This document shows positions 1 through 9,911 of a stretch of 64,000 nt of DNA, piece after piece. Source of the stretch: Takakia lepidozioides (taxonomy: Eukaryota; Streptophyta; Takakiopsida; Takakiales; Takakiaceae); contig CM060733.1 in the NCBI GenBank assembly GCA_030704615.1, positions 41,726,001 to 41,790,000 of the forward strand, read 5' to 3'. The first letter of the stretch is position 1. Every line of letters begins with the position of its first letter. The position numbers and the translations under genes were made by a program. Under the pieces are notes generated by a model. It saw only the letters and a list, made by a program, of their open reading frames with translations. It had not been told where the DNA came from and ran no database searches.

Positions 1-5
1 GGGGG

Positions 6-1555
6 CTCAAACAGTGTGCGTTGACGCACACTGTTTGAGCTGCCAGCTAATTGTGGTTGTACCTCAAAAGACATGCCCTATGTGGCCAATTTTAACATAA
101 AACAAACAATGAGAAGGGGGGCTCAAACAGTGCGCGTTGATGCACACTGTTTGAGCTGCCACTTAAGTGTGGATTCAGCCTATCCAAGATGCCATTTGTG
201 GTCGATTTTTACATGAATTAAACAACAAGATGGGGGGCTCAAACAGTGTGCGTTGATGCACGCTGTTTGAGCTGCCAGGATATTGTGGTTGAACCTCAAA
301 AGAGATGCCCTATGTGGCCAATTTTAACTTGAAACACACAATGAGAAGGGGGGCTCAAACAGTGTGCGTTGACGCACACTGTTTGAGCTGCCAGGATATT
401 GTGGTTGAACCTCAAAAGAGATGCCCTATGTGGCCGATTTTAACTTGAAACACACAATGAGAAGAAGGGCTCAAACAGTGTGCGTTGACGCACACTGTTT
501 GAGCTGCCAGTTAATTGTGGTTGTACCTCAAAAGACATGCCCTATGTGGCCGATTTTAACATGAAACAGACAAAAACAAGCGGGGCTCAAATAGTGTACG
601 TTGACGCACACTTTTTGAGCTGCCACTTAAGTGTAGATTCAGCCCGTCCAAGATGCCATTTGTGGTCGATTTTTACAAGAATTAAACAACGAGATGGGGG
701 GCTCAAAGAGTGTGCGTTGACGCACACTGTTTGAGCTGCCAGGTACTTGTGGTTGAACCTCAAAACAAATGCCCTAAGATTGCAAATTTGGACATGAAAC
801 AAACAATGAGAAGCGGGGCTCAAACAGTGTGCGTTGACGCACACTGTTTGAGCTTCCAGGCAAGTGTGGATTCAAACTGCCTGAGTGGCCCTGTGTGCAC
901 GATTTCCGCACCAAAAACCAAGGAAAAAGGGGGGGCTAAAACGTTGTGCGTTGATGCACACTGTTTGAGCTGCCACGTAAGTTTGGATTGAACCTGACAG
1001 AGATGCCCTTTGTGGCCGATTTTAACATGAAAACATTATGTCGAGTGGGGGCTCAAACAGTGTGCGTTGCCGCACACTGTTTGAGCTTCCAAGTGGGGGT
1101 GGAATGAACCTTACAGAAAGGCCCCTGTGTGCACAATTTTGATATAAAAAAAAGAATGAGAAGGGGGGCTCAAACAGTGTGCGTTGCTGCACACTGTTTG
1201 AGCTTCCAAATAGTGGAGGATTGAACCAGACAGACATGCCCGTTTTGGGGCCGATTTTCGTATCAAAAAACAAGCACAAAGTTGGGGCTCAAGCGGTCGG
1301 CGTTGCCACACACTGTTTGTGCTTCTTAATACGGGTGGATTGAACCAGAGAGAGATGCCGTATGTAGGCAATTTTCATATAAAAAATACAAGCACAATTG
1401 GGGTCTGAAACTGTGTGCGTTGCCGCACACTGATTGACATTCCAGTCAGTGGTGAATTGAACCAGACAGAGAGGCCCAAAGTGGCCGATTTTCACATCAA
1501 AAATGAAGCACATATGTGGGTCTCAAGCAGTGTGCGTTGCCGCACTCTGTTTGAG
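6..1555. repeat. 116-117 bp satellite, 14 units, each with a hairpin palindrome
   Basis: Fourteen copies of an arm-loop-arm palindrome begin at 6, 122, 238, 354, 470, 586, 702, 819, 936, 1052, 1169, 1288, 1405 and 1522, a strict 116-117 bp period (one step is 119). The best units have a 15-bp stem, CTCAAACAGTGTGCG, a 4-nt TTGA loop, and the exact reverse complement. Spacers of about 82 bp alternate: units 1 and 5 resemble each other, units 2 and 6 share a different spacer beginning CTTAAGTGT, and units 3 and 7 match, suggesting a four-unit higher-order repeat of about 464 bp. From unit 10 rightward most loops read TTGC and the arms become more degenerate, so the array decays toward its right edge. 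The left edge is cut by the window. Confidence 0.95.
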
Positions 1556-1984
1556 CTTCCAAGTAGGTTTGGACATCACTTGTACCTTTTTCTTGGCTGC
1601 TCCAGAAGACTCCCCAATTGTCGGAGACCCTTTGCGCTTTGGACTGCTCTCTACGCCGACCATGTTCTGGAGCATCTCCCCCATCCTCTTTTCCACTATC
1701 TGGTTCTTCGTGAGGCCAGCATCAACATCATCTTCGGCGTCCGTCTCTCCCTCGGATGCAGTCTCCTCCTCACCAATTCTTGGAAGTATGGCGGGCTGTT
1801 GTTCTTCTCCAGAATCTTGCTCTTCCATCGCCAGACTTTCCTCTTTGCCCTCTTCTTCCTCCTTTTCCTCTTCGTCTACTCTTTCCATCCTCATTCTATA
1901 TCTGGCTCTATTCTTGTCCCTAGTGCTCGTGAAGTATAATGACTTCCTTCTCTTCCTCCTCCATTGGAAACAAGGGCTCCCCAC
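1523..1984 (-). CDS. Acidic, Lys/Glu-rich protein fragment reading into the satellite
   Basis: I do not recognise this protein. The 153-residue frame opens with a basic stretch (residues about 9-34), then a long acidic run rich in Glu and Asp (about 38-90), then a KRK-type basic patch near residue 115 and an AAKKK patch near 130. Composition suggests a disordered nuclear protein or a transposon-encoded accessory protein. The last residues are encoded by the outermost unit of the adjacent satellite, so the natural 3' end has been replaced or the ORF merged with repeat DNA. No splice sites were assigned. It could be a chance frame in a low-complexity region, but the consistent charge pattern argues for a coding origin. 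Confidence 0.4.
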   Translation of the reverse strand: MGSPCFQWRRKRRKSLYFTSTRDKNRARYRMRMERVDEEEKEEEEGKEESLAMEEQDSGEEQQPAILPRIGEEETASEGETDAEDDVDAGLTKNQIVEKRMGEMLQNMVGVESSPKRKGSPTIGESSGAAKKKVQVMSKPTWKLKQSAATHTA

Positions 1985-2858
1985 GCTGCCTCTAGAGCTC
2001 TCAAGTTTGACGTTTGCAACAAGGGTTGCTATGGCATGTAACCAAAATAAAAATTGGACATTGTTAACCGTATTTGGATGCGGGTGTTATCATTGTGTGT
2101 GAACGGAATTCATCCATTTCGGCGTCTTTGTATTATCCAAGAAATAAAGTGCTAGAAAAAAAGTACATCCGTTGCATGTACTTGTGATATATGTCAGATG
2201 TACTTCGCCGCCTGCCAATACATGGCAACCTTCTTGCATTCTTTCAAATTCGGAAGTGCCGTAGAAATTTAATGCTAAATCAATTTCGAGCAGTACTTGC
2301 AAATTCGCAATAATTGTTATGCTTCACATATGCATCCACGTGTGTTGTACTGCCTACCCTGTGGTTTGCATTTCGCCGTCACCGTCGCAATGGGGTCATT
2401 CGGTATAAAGGGTTGTGTCGGCAATGGTCATGTGTTGCACACATTCGTGCGAGGTGTCTCCCGGAGTGTCAGTGTTTGTGTTGTGCTCTTCTGGGACAGC
2501 ACAACCTCATTACATTCGGGGTCTTCCTGTTTACTGCTCTCCAGGGTTGTTGCCATCTTTCCATAATGGATGGTTTCATGTCATGTTCAGGGTTTGTTTT
2601 TCATCCAAATACAGCACGGCTTCTTGTGGCTTCTTGTCTTTGAAAACAGTTTTTCTGGTTGGTGTCTCTCAGTGTGGTTGTCTGCAAAGTTCGGTGCATG
2701 TCATTCCTACATCCTTTGCATGCATCGCCTGCAGTCTTTGGGTTAGTGCTACACTTATTGACCTCAGTTTGTTTGTGGTGGATCCCCTTTCGAGAATTAG
2801 GGGCTATCAGTTCGGGGATTCCGTTGTGAATCGCAACTTTCGGTCAGTGTAGGAAAAC
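1985..2858. other. Stretch without assignable gene
   Basis: Only short overlapping frames without recognisable motifs are present. A TATAAAG word occurs near 2404 upstream of the plus-strand ORF at 2859, but nothing else marks it as a promoter. Confidence 0.4.
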
Positions 2859-3443
2859 ATGTCGAGGGAGCGAGATAGACTCGCTCGATTTCATTCCAAT
2901 GCAGGTAGTCTTCCACTGATTGCCACTGCAGACAACGATGGGTTTGCAGTTGTTCATGAAGATGAGCTGGTTATAGTGTTCCCGCTGGAATTGGGTTCTC
3001 TGCTTGTTCAAAAAGAGGTGTATGACGAGGATGGGAATTTGAATTCTGGGCACTTGGAGAAACCGTTGGTTGGCGAGTGTGGAAGGAAGTGGAGAGTCCT
3101 TCCAGGCACATACCGTGTCCTTGGAAAAGAGAGAAGACAATCAGCAGGATCAGTAGTTACCCCTGACACTGCAGCATCGGTCGTGCAGCAGAAGGGCACA
3201 GTTCATGTGAAACAAGAGGTGAGCACATCCACTACATTCGTGACTCTTTCAGACTCGTCCTTGGAGGATGATTCTGAGATTCCTCCGCCAGTGCAGACTC
3301 CATTCTTGGATGATGACGAATTGCAGGAGATAACGAGTGTCATTCCAAAATTGAAAGCCCTCGCAGGGGTGCCTGGGTGCAAGAGCGAGTTGCGTTTTGT
3401 TGATTGGGAGTCCCTTCGTGTGCAGCGGGTTCAATACTGCTAG
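2859..3443 (+). CDS. Unassigned 194-residue protein, probable transposon-associated exon
   Basis: The ATG at 2859 is preceded by AAAAC, an acceptable plant start context. The product has an ordered-looking N-terminal part (residues about 1-95, ending in a GTYRVLG stretch), then an acidic Ser/Asp-rich linker (about 125-155, LSDSSLEDDSE) and a short C-terminal part. No catalytic motif or known domain is visible. A further in-frame-like segment follows at 3404-3637 in another frame, so the gene may be spliced or frameshifted. Its position between the satellite and retroelement debris suggests an accessory transposon gene, but that is inference. Confidence 0.4.
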   Translation: MSRERDRLARFHSNAGSLPLIATADNDGFAVVHEDELVIVFPLELGSLLVQKEVYDEDGNLNSGHLEKPLVGECGRKWRVLPGTYRVLGKERRQSAGSVVTPDTAASVVQQKGTVHVKQEVSTSTTFVTLSDSSLEDDSEIPPPVQTPFLDDDELQEITSVIPKLKALAGVPGCKSELRFVDWESLRVQRVQYC

Positions 3444-3676
3444 CAAAGTTTGATGGGGACATCTTGTTTGAGCTCAACCCTCCCACGTCTTCTTGTGGAC
3501 TGGCTGGGCTTTTGCAGGGCATGGACAAGAAACATGACGGACACCCTTGGTGCAGGACAAAAACGTCGAACATCCATAACGACATTGGATTGAAATTTCG
3601 AAGGTCGGTTTGCGTTGGGCATTGCAAGTATCAATAGGCTTTTGAGGAACTTACATTGTAAGTAACAACTACACCT

Positions 3677-4045
3677 GTGCTGATTAACCCTCACTGGCAT
3701 GTAGTATTTCATGTTCACTGTGATGCCTCAGGAGAAGCGTTGGGAGCGGTGTTAGCCCAGAAAGTTACAGGAAATATAGATTCACCTGTGTACTATGCTA
3801 GCAGGTTGATAAATAGTTCTGAAAGGAACTATAGCACAACTGAAAGAGAAGCACTGGCAATGATTTATGCAGTCAAGAAATTCAGGCATTACCTATTGGG
3901 AAGAAAGTTTATGTTTTATGTGGATCACCAGGCTCTGATATATCTGGTGAACAAACCTTTGATAAGTGGAAGGATAGCGAGGTGGTTAATAATCTTGCAC
4001 GAGTTTGAGTTCAAAGTTGTTTTGCGTATGGAATGGGCCGCAACA
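3677..4045 (+). pseudogene. Ty3/gypsy RNase H fragment
   Basis: The frame encodes a typical Ty3/gypsy RNase H segment: a catalytic Asp in HCDASGEALGAVL, the YYASRL strand, the glutamate-bearing YSTTEREALAMIYAVKKFRHYL helix, and VDHQAL with the next catalytic Asp. Reverse transcriptase upstream and integrase downstream are missing, so this is a short relic. After about 4045 the reading frame runs into an inverted repeat and the tether/integrase part is gone. The order of motifs and spacing match retroelement RNase H rather than cellular RNase H1. Confidence 0.85.
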
Positions 4046-4121
4046 TGCCATTATGGCAGTTTCAGGCGGCAGCTCACCACCACCTTCACCCGCCACAATG
4101 TCATGTTGCGGCCCATTCCAT
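4028..4121. repeat. 20-bp perfect inverted repeat, 54-bp spacer
   Basis: Bases 4028-4047 (ATGGAATGGGCCGCAACATG) are the exact reverse complement of 4102-4121. The left arm overlaps the end of the RNase H relic, so the repeat sits at the break point of that fragment. Confidence 0.85.
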
Positions 4122-4284
4122 AGTACATACGGACTAGGCCGTAGCTTATTTGAATGGCCAAGCACCTAGGGTCATAAGGCCATATAACAGTATGGGGCCA
4201 TCAAAATACAAGTGATGAAGTCCTCTCAAGTAGAATAAGGTCATAATAAGACAAGGAGATCCTAATCCTGCCGCCCCTAGATGA

Positions 4285-4294
4285 TATATAAAAG
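4285..4294 (+). promoter_or_regulatory. Candidate TATA box
   Basis: The word TATATAAAAG is followed about 30 bp downstream by a CT-rich stretch, as in many plant promoters. It lies just right of the RNase H relic and could belong to a lost LTR. No matching LTR partner was found. Confidence 0.3.
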
Positions 4295-4449
4295 AGGGGA
4301 GGTTTGTGCTCTGCGTGGCCTCTCCTGCATCCAACTTACTATTTAATATGTAGGGCCTCCACTAAAAGATGGAAACATATACCATCACTAAATCATATAC
4401 CACCTCAAATAGATGTGTACCTTAGATACTAGAATAGCGGTCCCAATAT

Positions 4450-6300
4450 GGATGTGGCTTGATTTTATTGCAAGCATATGAGCTGACGGGTACGGCCCGC
4501 GAGGTACAGCCGGGGAACCCCGCTCCGGCAGCCTCGTCGGCGAGCTGGAAGCCCCATGTCAAATCATCCCCACCCCCCTCCGACTCCTCCGCCCGTTGCC
4601 CCGCCCGCTGCACCCCGCGCCCCCTGACCCCCCGAGCCCGCCCGCCTGGGACCCCTGACCCCCGCCCCACCGCTGGCCGCGTGGCGCCCCACAGCACCGC
4701 CCGATCTCCAGCCACGTGGCGGCCCACCGTTGTGGATCCCCTCACTGGGATGATCCCCCTTCCAGTGCCAGAGTGATCCCCCACCCCCATCTCCAGCCAC
4801 GTGGCGCTACCCATGAACCGTCGATCCCCTCCCCATCCATCCAACCTCAATTAAATGGATGACGGCCGGATGAAGGCCCCATGACGTGCCCATCGCCACG
4901 TGGCACTCCTGCCGTCGATCCCCTCCTCCCATCCACGGCGCGCTCCCCGAGACGTCGCCGCTCCCCCCGACGCGCCTTGATCCCCCTTCCGGACCGGGAG
5001 TGATCCCCCAACCCTAATCGCCCACCACGTGCTACTCCCCCGGACCGTCGATCCACTGCGCATCCATCCGACCTCACAAACAATGGATGTTGTGTGTCAT
5101 CCGCCCCTCTTCCCCCCGCCATCCTCCCGCTCCCCCCACCGTCGATCCCCTTTTCCCATCGACGGCCCGATCCCCCGACACGTCGCCGCCCCCCCCCCCC
5201 CCCCCCTCCGTTGATCCCCCGTCCAATGCGGTGTCTGATCCCCCTCCACCCATCGGACGGCACATGGCGCTCCCCCACCACCGATCCCCTCCTCCCATCC
5301 ATGGCGTGATCCCCTGACACGTCGCCACTCCCCCTGACCTGGCTTGATCCCCACTCCGGACCCGCAGTGACCCCCCACCCCTAATTGCCCGCCACGTGCT
5401 GCTCTCCCGAACCGTCGATCCCCTGCTCATCCACCCAACCTCAAAACAATGGATGTTCTGGGTCATCTGCCCCTCATCCCCCCGCCATCCTCCTGCGCAG
5501 TGGATGGACGACGGCTGGATGAAGGGCCCATGGCACGCCCGCCGCCACGTGGCGCTCCCCTCCCCGCCGTCGATCCCCTCATCCCATCGGAGGCGCGATC
5601 CCCCACAACTAGGTTGATCCCCCGTCCAGGGCGGGAGTGATCCCCCACTCCCAATCGTGCGCCACGTGGTTCTCCTTGAACCGTTGATCCCCTGCGCATC
5701 AATCTTACTTACAACCACTGCCGTTCACAGTGACACGCCGCCACGTCGCAATCCCCTCCGCCGTCGATCTCTCCAACGATTAGAGGCCTGATCCCCCGAC
5801 CCCAGGCGCGGTCCCCCGGGCCTTCGACCATGGACGGCGCAATCCCCGCGCTGTCGCTCTCCCCGCCTCGATTGATCCCCTCCTCCAATTCGGGGACTGA
5901 TCCCCCTCCCCACATTTTCCGCCACGTGCTGCTCCACTGTGCCCTCCATGACACGTGGGCCACGTCGCGGTCCCCTCGTCGTCCCCCCCCCCCCCCCCCC
6001 CCCCCGCCGCGCCGTCCATCCCCCTCGACCGCATGCCGGCACCCCAATGTCGATCCATTCCCGATCCCCTGCTCCCCCCAGGGACTCATCCCACTTGGCC
6101 CTCTTCAACGTGATGTGGGCCCCCCCCCCCCCCCCCCCCGTCGTCCGATAGTTTTGCGCGATGGTCCACTGCGTGGCGCTCCCCCGGTCGTCCATCCCCC
6201 TCCCTGGTCTTGCCGCCGATCTCCTGCTTTGATCCCCCTTCGACCGATCCCCCAATCCCTTCCATTTCCAACGGTGGGTATCGCACCACGTGGACCTGCA
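4450..6300. repeat. GATCCCC-rich degenerate repeat domain with poly-C runs
   Basis: The region is strongly C-rich on the plus strand and dominated by the words GATCCCC and CCACGTGG. A longer module (ACCGTCGATCCCCT followed by CATCCATCCAACCTCA and a TGGATG word) recurs near 4818, 5044, 5410 and, truncated, 5680. Homopolymer C runs occur at 5189-5206, 5983-6005 and 6120-6139. Open frames on both strands are proline/arginine or glycine low-complexity shadows of the base composition, so I do not call genes here. Confidence 0.75.
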
Positions 6301-6488
6301 TGTGCTGTTCACTTCGTCGTGGAGGTAGAGTTCTTCATCTGGATTGAGCGAGGGTTTCCAGCTGTCGTGCTTGTTCGTGCTCCTGCTTTGATGGGCTTGG
6401 GATGACCTGCCAGGGCCTCAATCGTGTGCGCTCTACGGCATTTGTGATTCTCTTGCGACTCACGTCTTGCATACAATGTGTGCATGGG

Positions 6489-6515
6489 GTTTTCTTCTTC
6501 TTCTTCTTCTTCTTC
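6489..6515. repeat. TTC microsatellite
   Basis: An uninterrupted run of TTC triplets in a T-rich stretch; no gene is evident around it. Confidence 0.85.
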
Positions 6516-7450
6516 TTTTGTTGTTCTTTCTTGTTTGTTGTTTTTTGTTTTTCAGCCTCAACTTCATGTTTGTTTTTTCATACTACTTACCTTGCTAGAT
6601 TCAAATGTGAACATCTGTGTGTTGCAGAATCGAACATGGTTGGGTATCGAGCAGCTGAATAGGATTGATGGAGGTTGGAGAGTCCAAGATGGTTGTATAC
6701 CGGCCAGCGCATAATGTATGCACTTATAGGGATTTCTTTTTTGACCTAGCATGGTGTTTTACTTGTCCTACACAACGGTCTCTTCTCATGTTCCCTGCCC
6801 CTGCAGTTTTGATCCCCTTCCTCTCATGAGTTGTCTCCCTCCTTGAATCCGTCACTTGCAAACCCCCAAACATCCAATCCCTCCCGAGTTTTTGCTCCCC
6901 CACTGTCTGGTCCCCCCCCCCGCCGCTCCCCATGTCTTCGCTGCCCACGTGTCACCTCCCTGACCACAAAATCGCCATGCATGTCATATCCAGTACTCTC
7001 CGCACATGTCAGCTCCCCTCTACTAACATCCCCCCACGTGTCTGGTCCCCCTACTTTGATCCACATGTTCTAGGAGTGGCTAGGGGTTCGCTCCCCCTTC
7101 ACATCTCCCCATGCCTACTCCCTCTTATGACCGCCCAGATCTCCCCACGTGTCGACATCAGTGATCCCCACTTTGGTGATGCTGCCACGTGTCCATCGAC
7201 TGATCCCCTGCTCCCCCACGTGTCCGCTCCCCTAGGTACACTGCACGTGCGGAATGTCTTCCTCGCGAAGCTACTCTTTGGTGGCGGCTCTTCGTTGTGG
7301 GTTTTCAACTGCTCTACTCATATCCTCTTTGTTGTCTATGCTGTGTGTTTTCCTTTTGTTCGTTGCAATCCGTGTGCTCTTCCTTGTTTTCTCTGGCTTC
7401 TATTCCTTGCTTTTTATTTTCTGTATTTCGGCGTCGTGTGCTCGTTGCCG

Positions 7451-8514
7451 ATGGCGAAGACTAGGCCTAAGGTTGTTCTCATTGAGGATGGTATGCTGGT
7501 TTTTTGGCACAAGCCTAAGAAAGGGGACGAGGTTCTTTTCTGGTATACGCCAACTGAGTGGGAGGAGATGATAGTGGAGACAGAGGCGGACCTCAGAGTT
7601 CGTGATGGCGCAAAACAAAGGAATCCCTATAAGTGCAAGTTTTGTGGGCGGCCCATGAAGGATAAGGTTAGGTTGAATAGGCATGTCATTGATGGGGAGG
7701 GTTGTCCTTGGTTGAACATGTTGGATGGTTGGGACGAGGTTGAGTTGCCACTAAAACCCTAGCCCGCTGCCGAGTTCCCGAAGCAGGTTACTCATTTTGT
7801 GGAGAGGTTGAGAGGGTGTACAAACCCCGAAGCGTGGCGCATACCAGGAGACAACGTGTCCCCTAATGATCGGCAGCAACAGCCCAAAGGAGCAAGAAAA
7901 CGGAAGCCTGATGCACCTGCACCGTCACAAGTGGCTGCCCCTTACAAGAGGAGTAGCCGTAGTGGGTCCGACACGGATTTTGAGCGCACCAAACCAAAGA
8001 AGGGGGCAAAAAAGGTTAAGATTGTTACTACTTTACCCTCCGCCCGTGAGAGACAAGCCAAAGTGCGGCCTAAACTCGCTGTCACTTGGAGTAGAAAGCC
8101 AAAGAAAAAGTATCCCTACAGCCGTGAGCAGCCAGCAACAGAAATGGGGGGGATCGGACACAAAGTCAGGGGGGCCAATCTGGAAAACATCGAAGACACG
8201 CAGATGTGGGGGAGCAGACTACTCAGGATGACGAGGGGGAGCAAACCACTCATCAGGACGAGGGGGAGCAGCCTGGGAGTTCGGGGCCTCTTGCAAGGGA
8301 TGGGGCCATGGACATCGACCACGACACACCGCACCCGATCACTCCTGCTGGAACATTTATACTCGTGCAACATGGACTTCTCCCTTCCAATTTTGCTGAC
8401 CAGAATGATGATAGATTCTGGGATGCATTTGTGGATTTTGCATGGAGTGGAGGGTTTGCAATGCGAGTGGAGAGGGCTGAACACCGCTGGAGAAGATGGC
8501 TTCTACAAGAACAG
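7451..8514 (+). pseudogene. N-terminal zinc-finger exon of the Ulp1 locus
   Basis: The frame starts at ATG 7451 and encodes a zinc-finger-like CKFCG...H...C module (residues about 60-82), then stops at TAG 7760-7762. The same frame resumes immediately and runs on through a basic, KRK-rich segment that looks like a nuclear-localisation region. Around 8200 the coding signal shifts frame into an acidic EGEQTT repeat and a compact globular stretch containing FWDAFVDFAW. A splice donor (CAG|GTTTGC) at 8514/8515 pairs in phase 0 with an acceptor at 8630. One nonsense codon and one frameshift mark this copy as decayed, unless they are assembly errors. The zinc finger probably binds DNA or protein in a transposon-encoded product; I do not recognise the full-length family. 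Confidence 0.5.
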
Positions 8515-8630
8515 GTTTGCTTCACCCCCCAATCTCCTTTTGAGTTTATGGCCATCTGCTCCCCCCAATAGTTTACCAGGATTGCCCCCAGTTTGTAAAT
8601 GCTCATTTTGTGTTGCATTTTTGTCTGCAG

Positions 8631-9655
8631 ATCAATGCTTCCGTGGGAGGAATTGAGGCTGTGCGGAAATCAGTGAGGGCATGGAGCACCTGCAAAGACG
8701 GCGTTCCCTGTGCTCTATCCATTGGGCTGGAGTTGGAAGATTTTGAGAGCTACCTTGTGGGAAAGATGAGTACTCCTATCGTAACACCCTCCTGTCCGGT
8801 GAATGTTGTTCCCCCCATCATGCCTATCTCTACTCCCCCTTCATCGTCTACCCCTCCCCACCCCCCCGCATCTACTGCAAACAGGTCTGCTCGCCCCATA
8901 TCAGGTCCCCCCACGTCATGTCCCCCTTGCACCGTTCCCCCCTCTTCTGCTCCCTCGACTTCTTTCAGGTCTGCTCCCCCCTCTGCTGCTCCCTCCTCTT
9001 CTGCTCCCCCCTCATCTGTAGATCTCCAGTTTGATATTGTTGAACTATTGCTGGAGGAGCAGGACGTTTGACGTCTGCTTCCTGAATTCCCTCTCCTAAG
9101 AACTGTCGAGGAATCTGAAGCCATTGTCACCTGGCTGAAACGTCAATGTCCAGCCCGACTGCCTCCGGTCCCTGTTCCCCTCCAAGTTTTTTCTACCATG
9201 GACCCTCGACCGCCTGTTTCACACTTGTATCATTTGGCCGATTTAAGACACGACATCTGCCCCAGTCATATCATGATGCTTTTTGCACCGCAGACTGCTC
9301 ACAACTGCCCTACCATGGATTTTGGACGTTTGGGAATTTTCAGAATCAGGAGAGTATGTTGAAAGAAGTGCTCCTGGCAGAGGGTCAGCTTAGATATGGT
9401 ACAATGCAGGACAAAATGCAGATCGTCGACTCCTGCCGAGCATTTCTTCGCATGGTGCGTGCCCGAGCGTTTCATGAATTTGCAGCAACGGAAACCGCCC
9501 ACTTCCAAGTTTTGTGGTGCAAGGGCAACGATGCCAAAGGGATACGACGTGTAGCCAGGGCCTGGGAGGATCTATTGTTTAGGCGGGAGCACATTGATTT
9601 GGGACGCTATGTGCATCTTTTGAGTGAGTGCATGTTTTGCCTCTCCAACAGTCTG
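8631..9655 (+). pseudogene. Middle exons of the Ulp1 locus, Pro/Ser-rich linker
   Basis: This exon begins after the acceptor TCTGCAG at 8630 and continues in phase with the preceding exon (INASVGGIEAVRKSVRAW). A globular stretch of about 45 residues gives way to a Pro/Ser/Ala-rich linker with poly-SAPPS character. A TGA at 9069-9071 interrupts the frame, after which the same frame continues to about 9360. The coding signal then shifts frame into a Leu/Arg-rich helical segment (9360-9640) ending near a possible donor. It has no recognisable catalytic motif. It links the zinc-finger N-terminus to the Ulp1 C-terminus of the same locus, judging by strand, spacing and shared composition. Confidence 0.4.
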
Positions 9656-9911
9656 TCATTGTGAAGATCAGAATTGGAATAGATAAATGGGGGAGCAGAC
9701 TTTACAGTCGGGGATCGGGGGATCACGGGATCACGGGGGTCAAAGCTAAGACACAAGCGCTTGTCTCTGTGATAGGTGAGGCTGAGGCAGCTGATGTTGG
9801 AGTTCAAAATGCCACGGAGGAGGTCTTACGAGCAAACAAGGTGTTGTTGGCGTGAAGACATGAACTATACGACCGACGAGTGTCACCACCCCTCACCTTT
9901 CCCACATCGAC

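Noticed and set aside
6-1555. CRISPR array
   Set aside because: Units are 116-117 bp tandem repeats with related, not unique, spacers, in a plant-type genome.
4564-6312. Many long Gly/Arg/Pro-rich open frames on both strands
   Set aside because: They mirror the C-rich GATCCCC repeats, overlap in several frames and lack any domain.
8750-9130. Minus-strand Glu/Gly-rich frame
   Set aside because: Shadow of the Pro/Ser-rich plus-strand linker.
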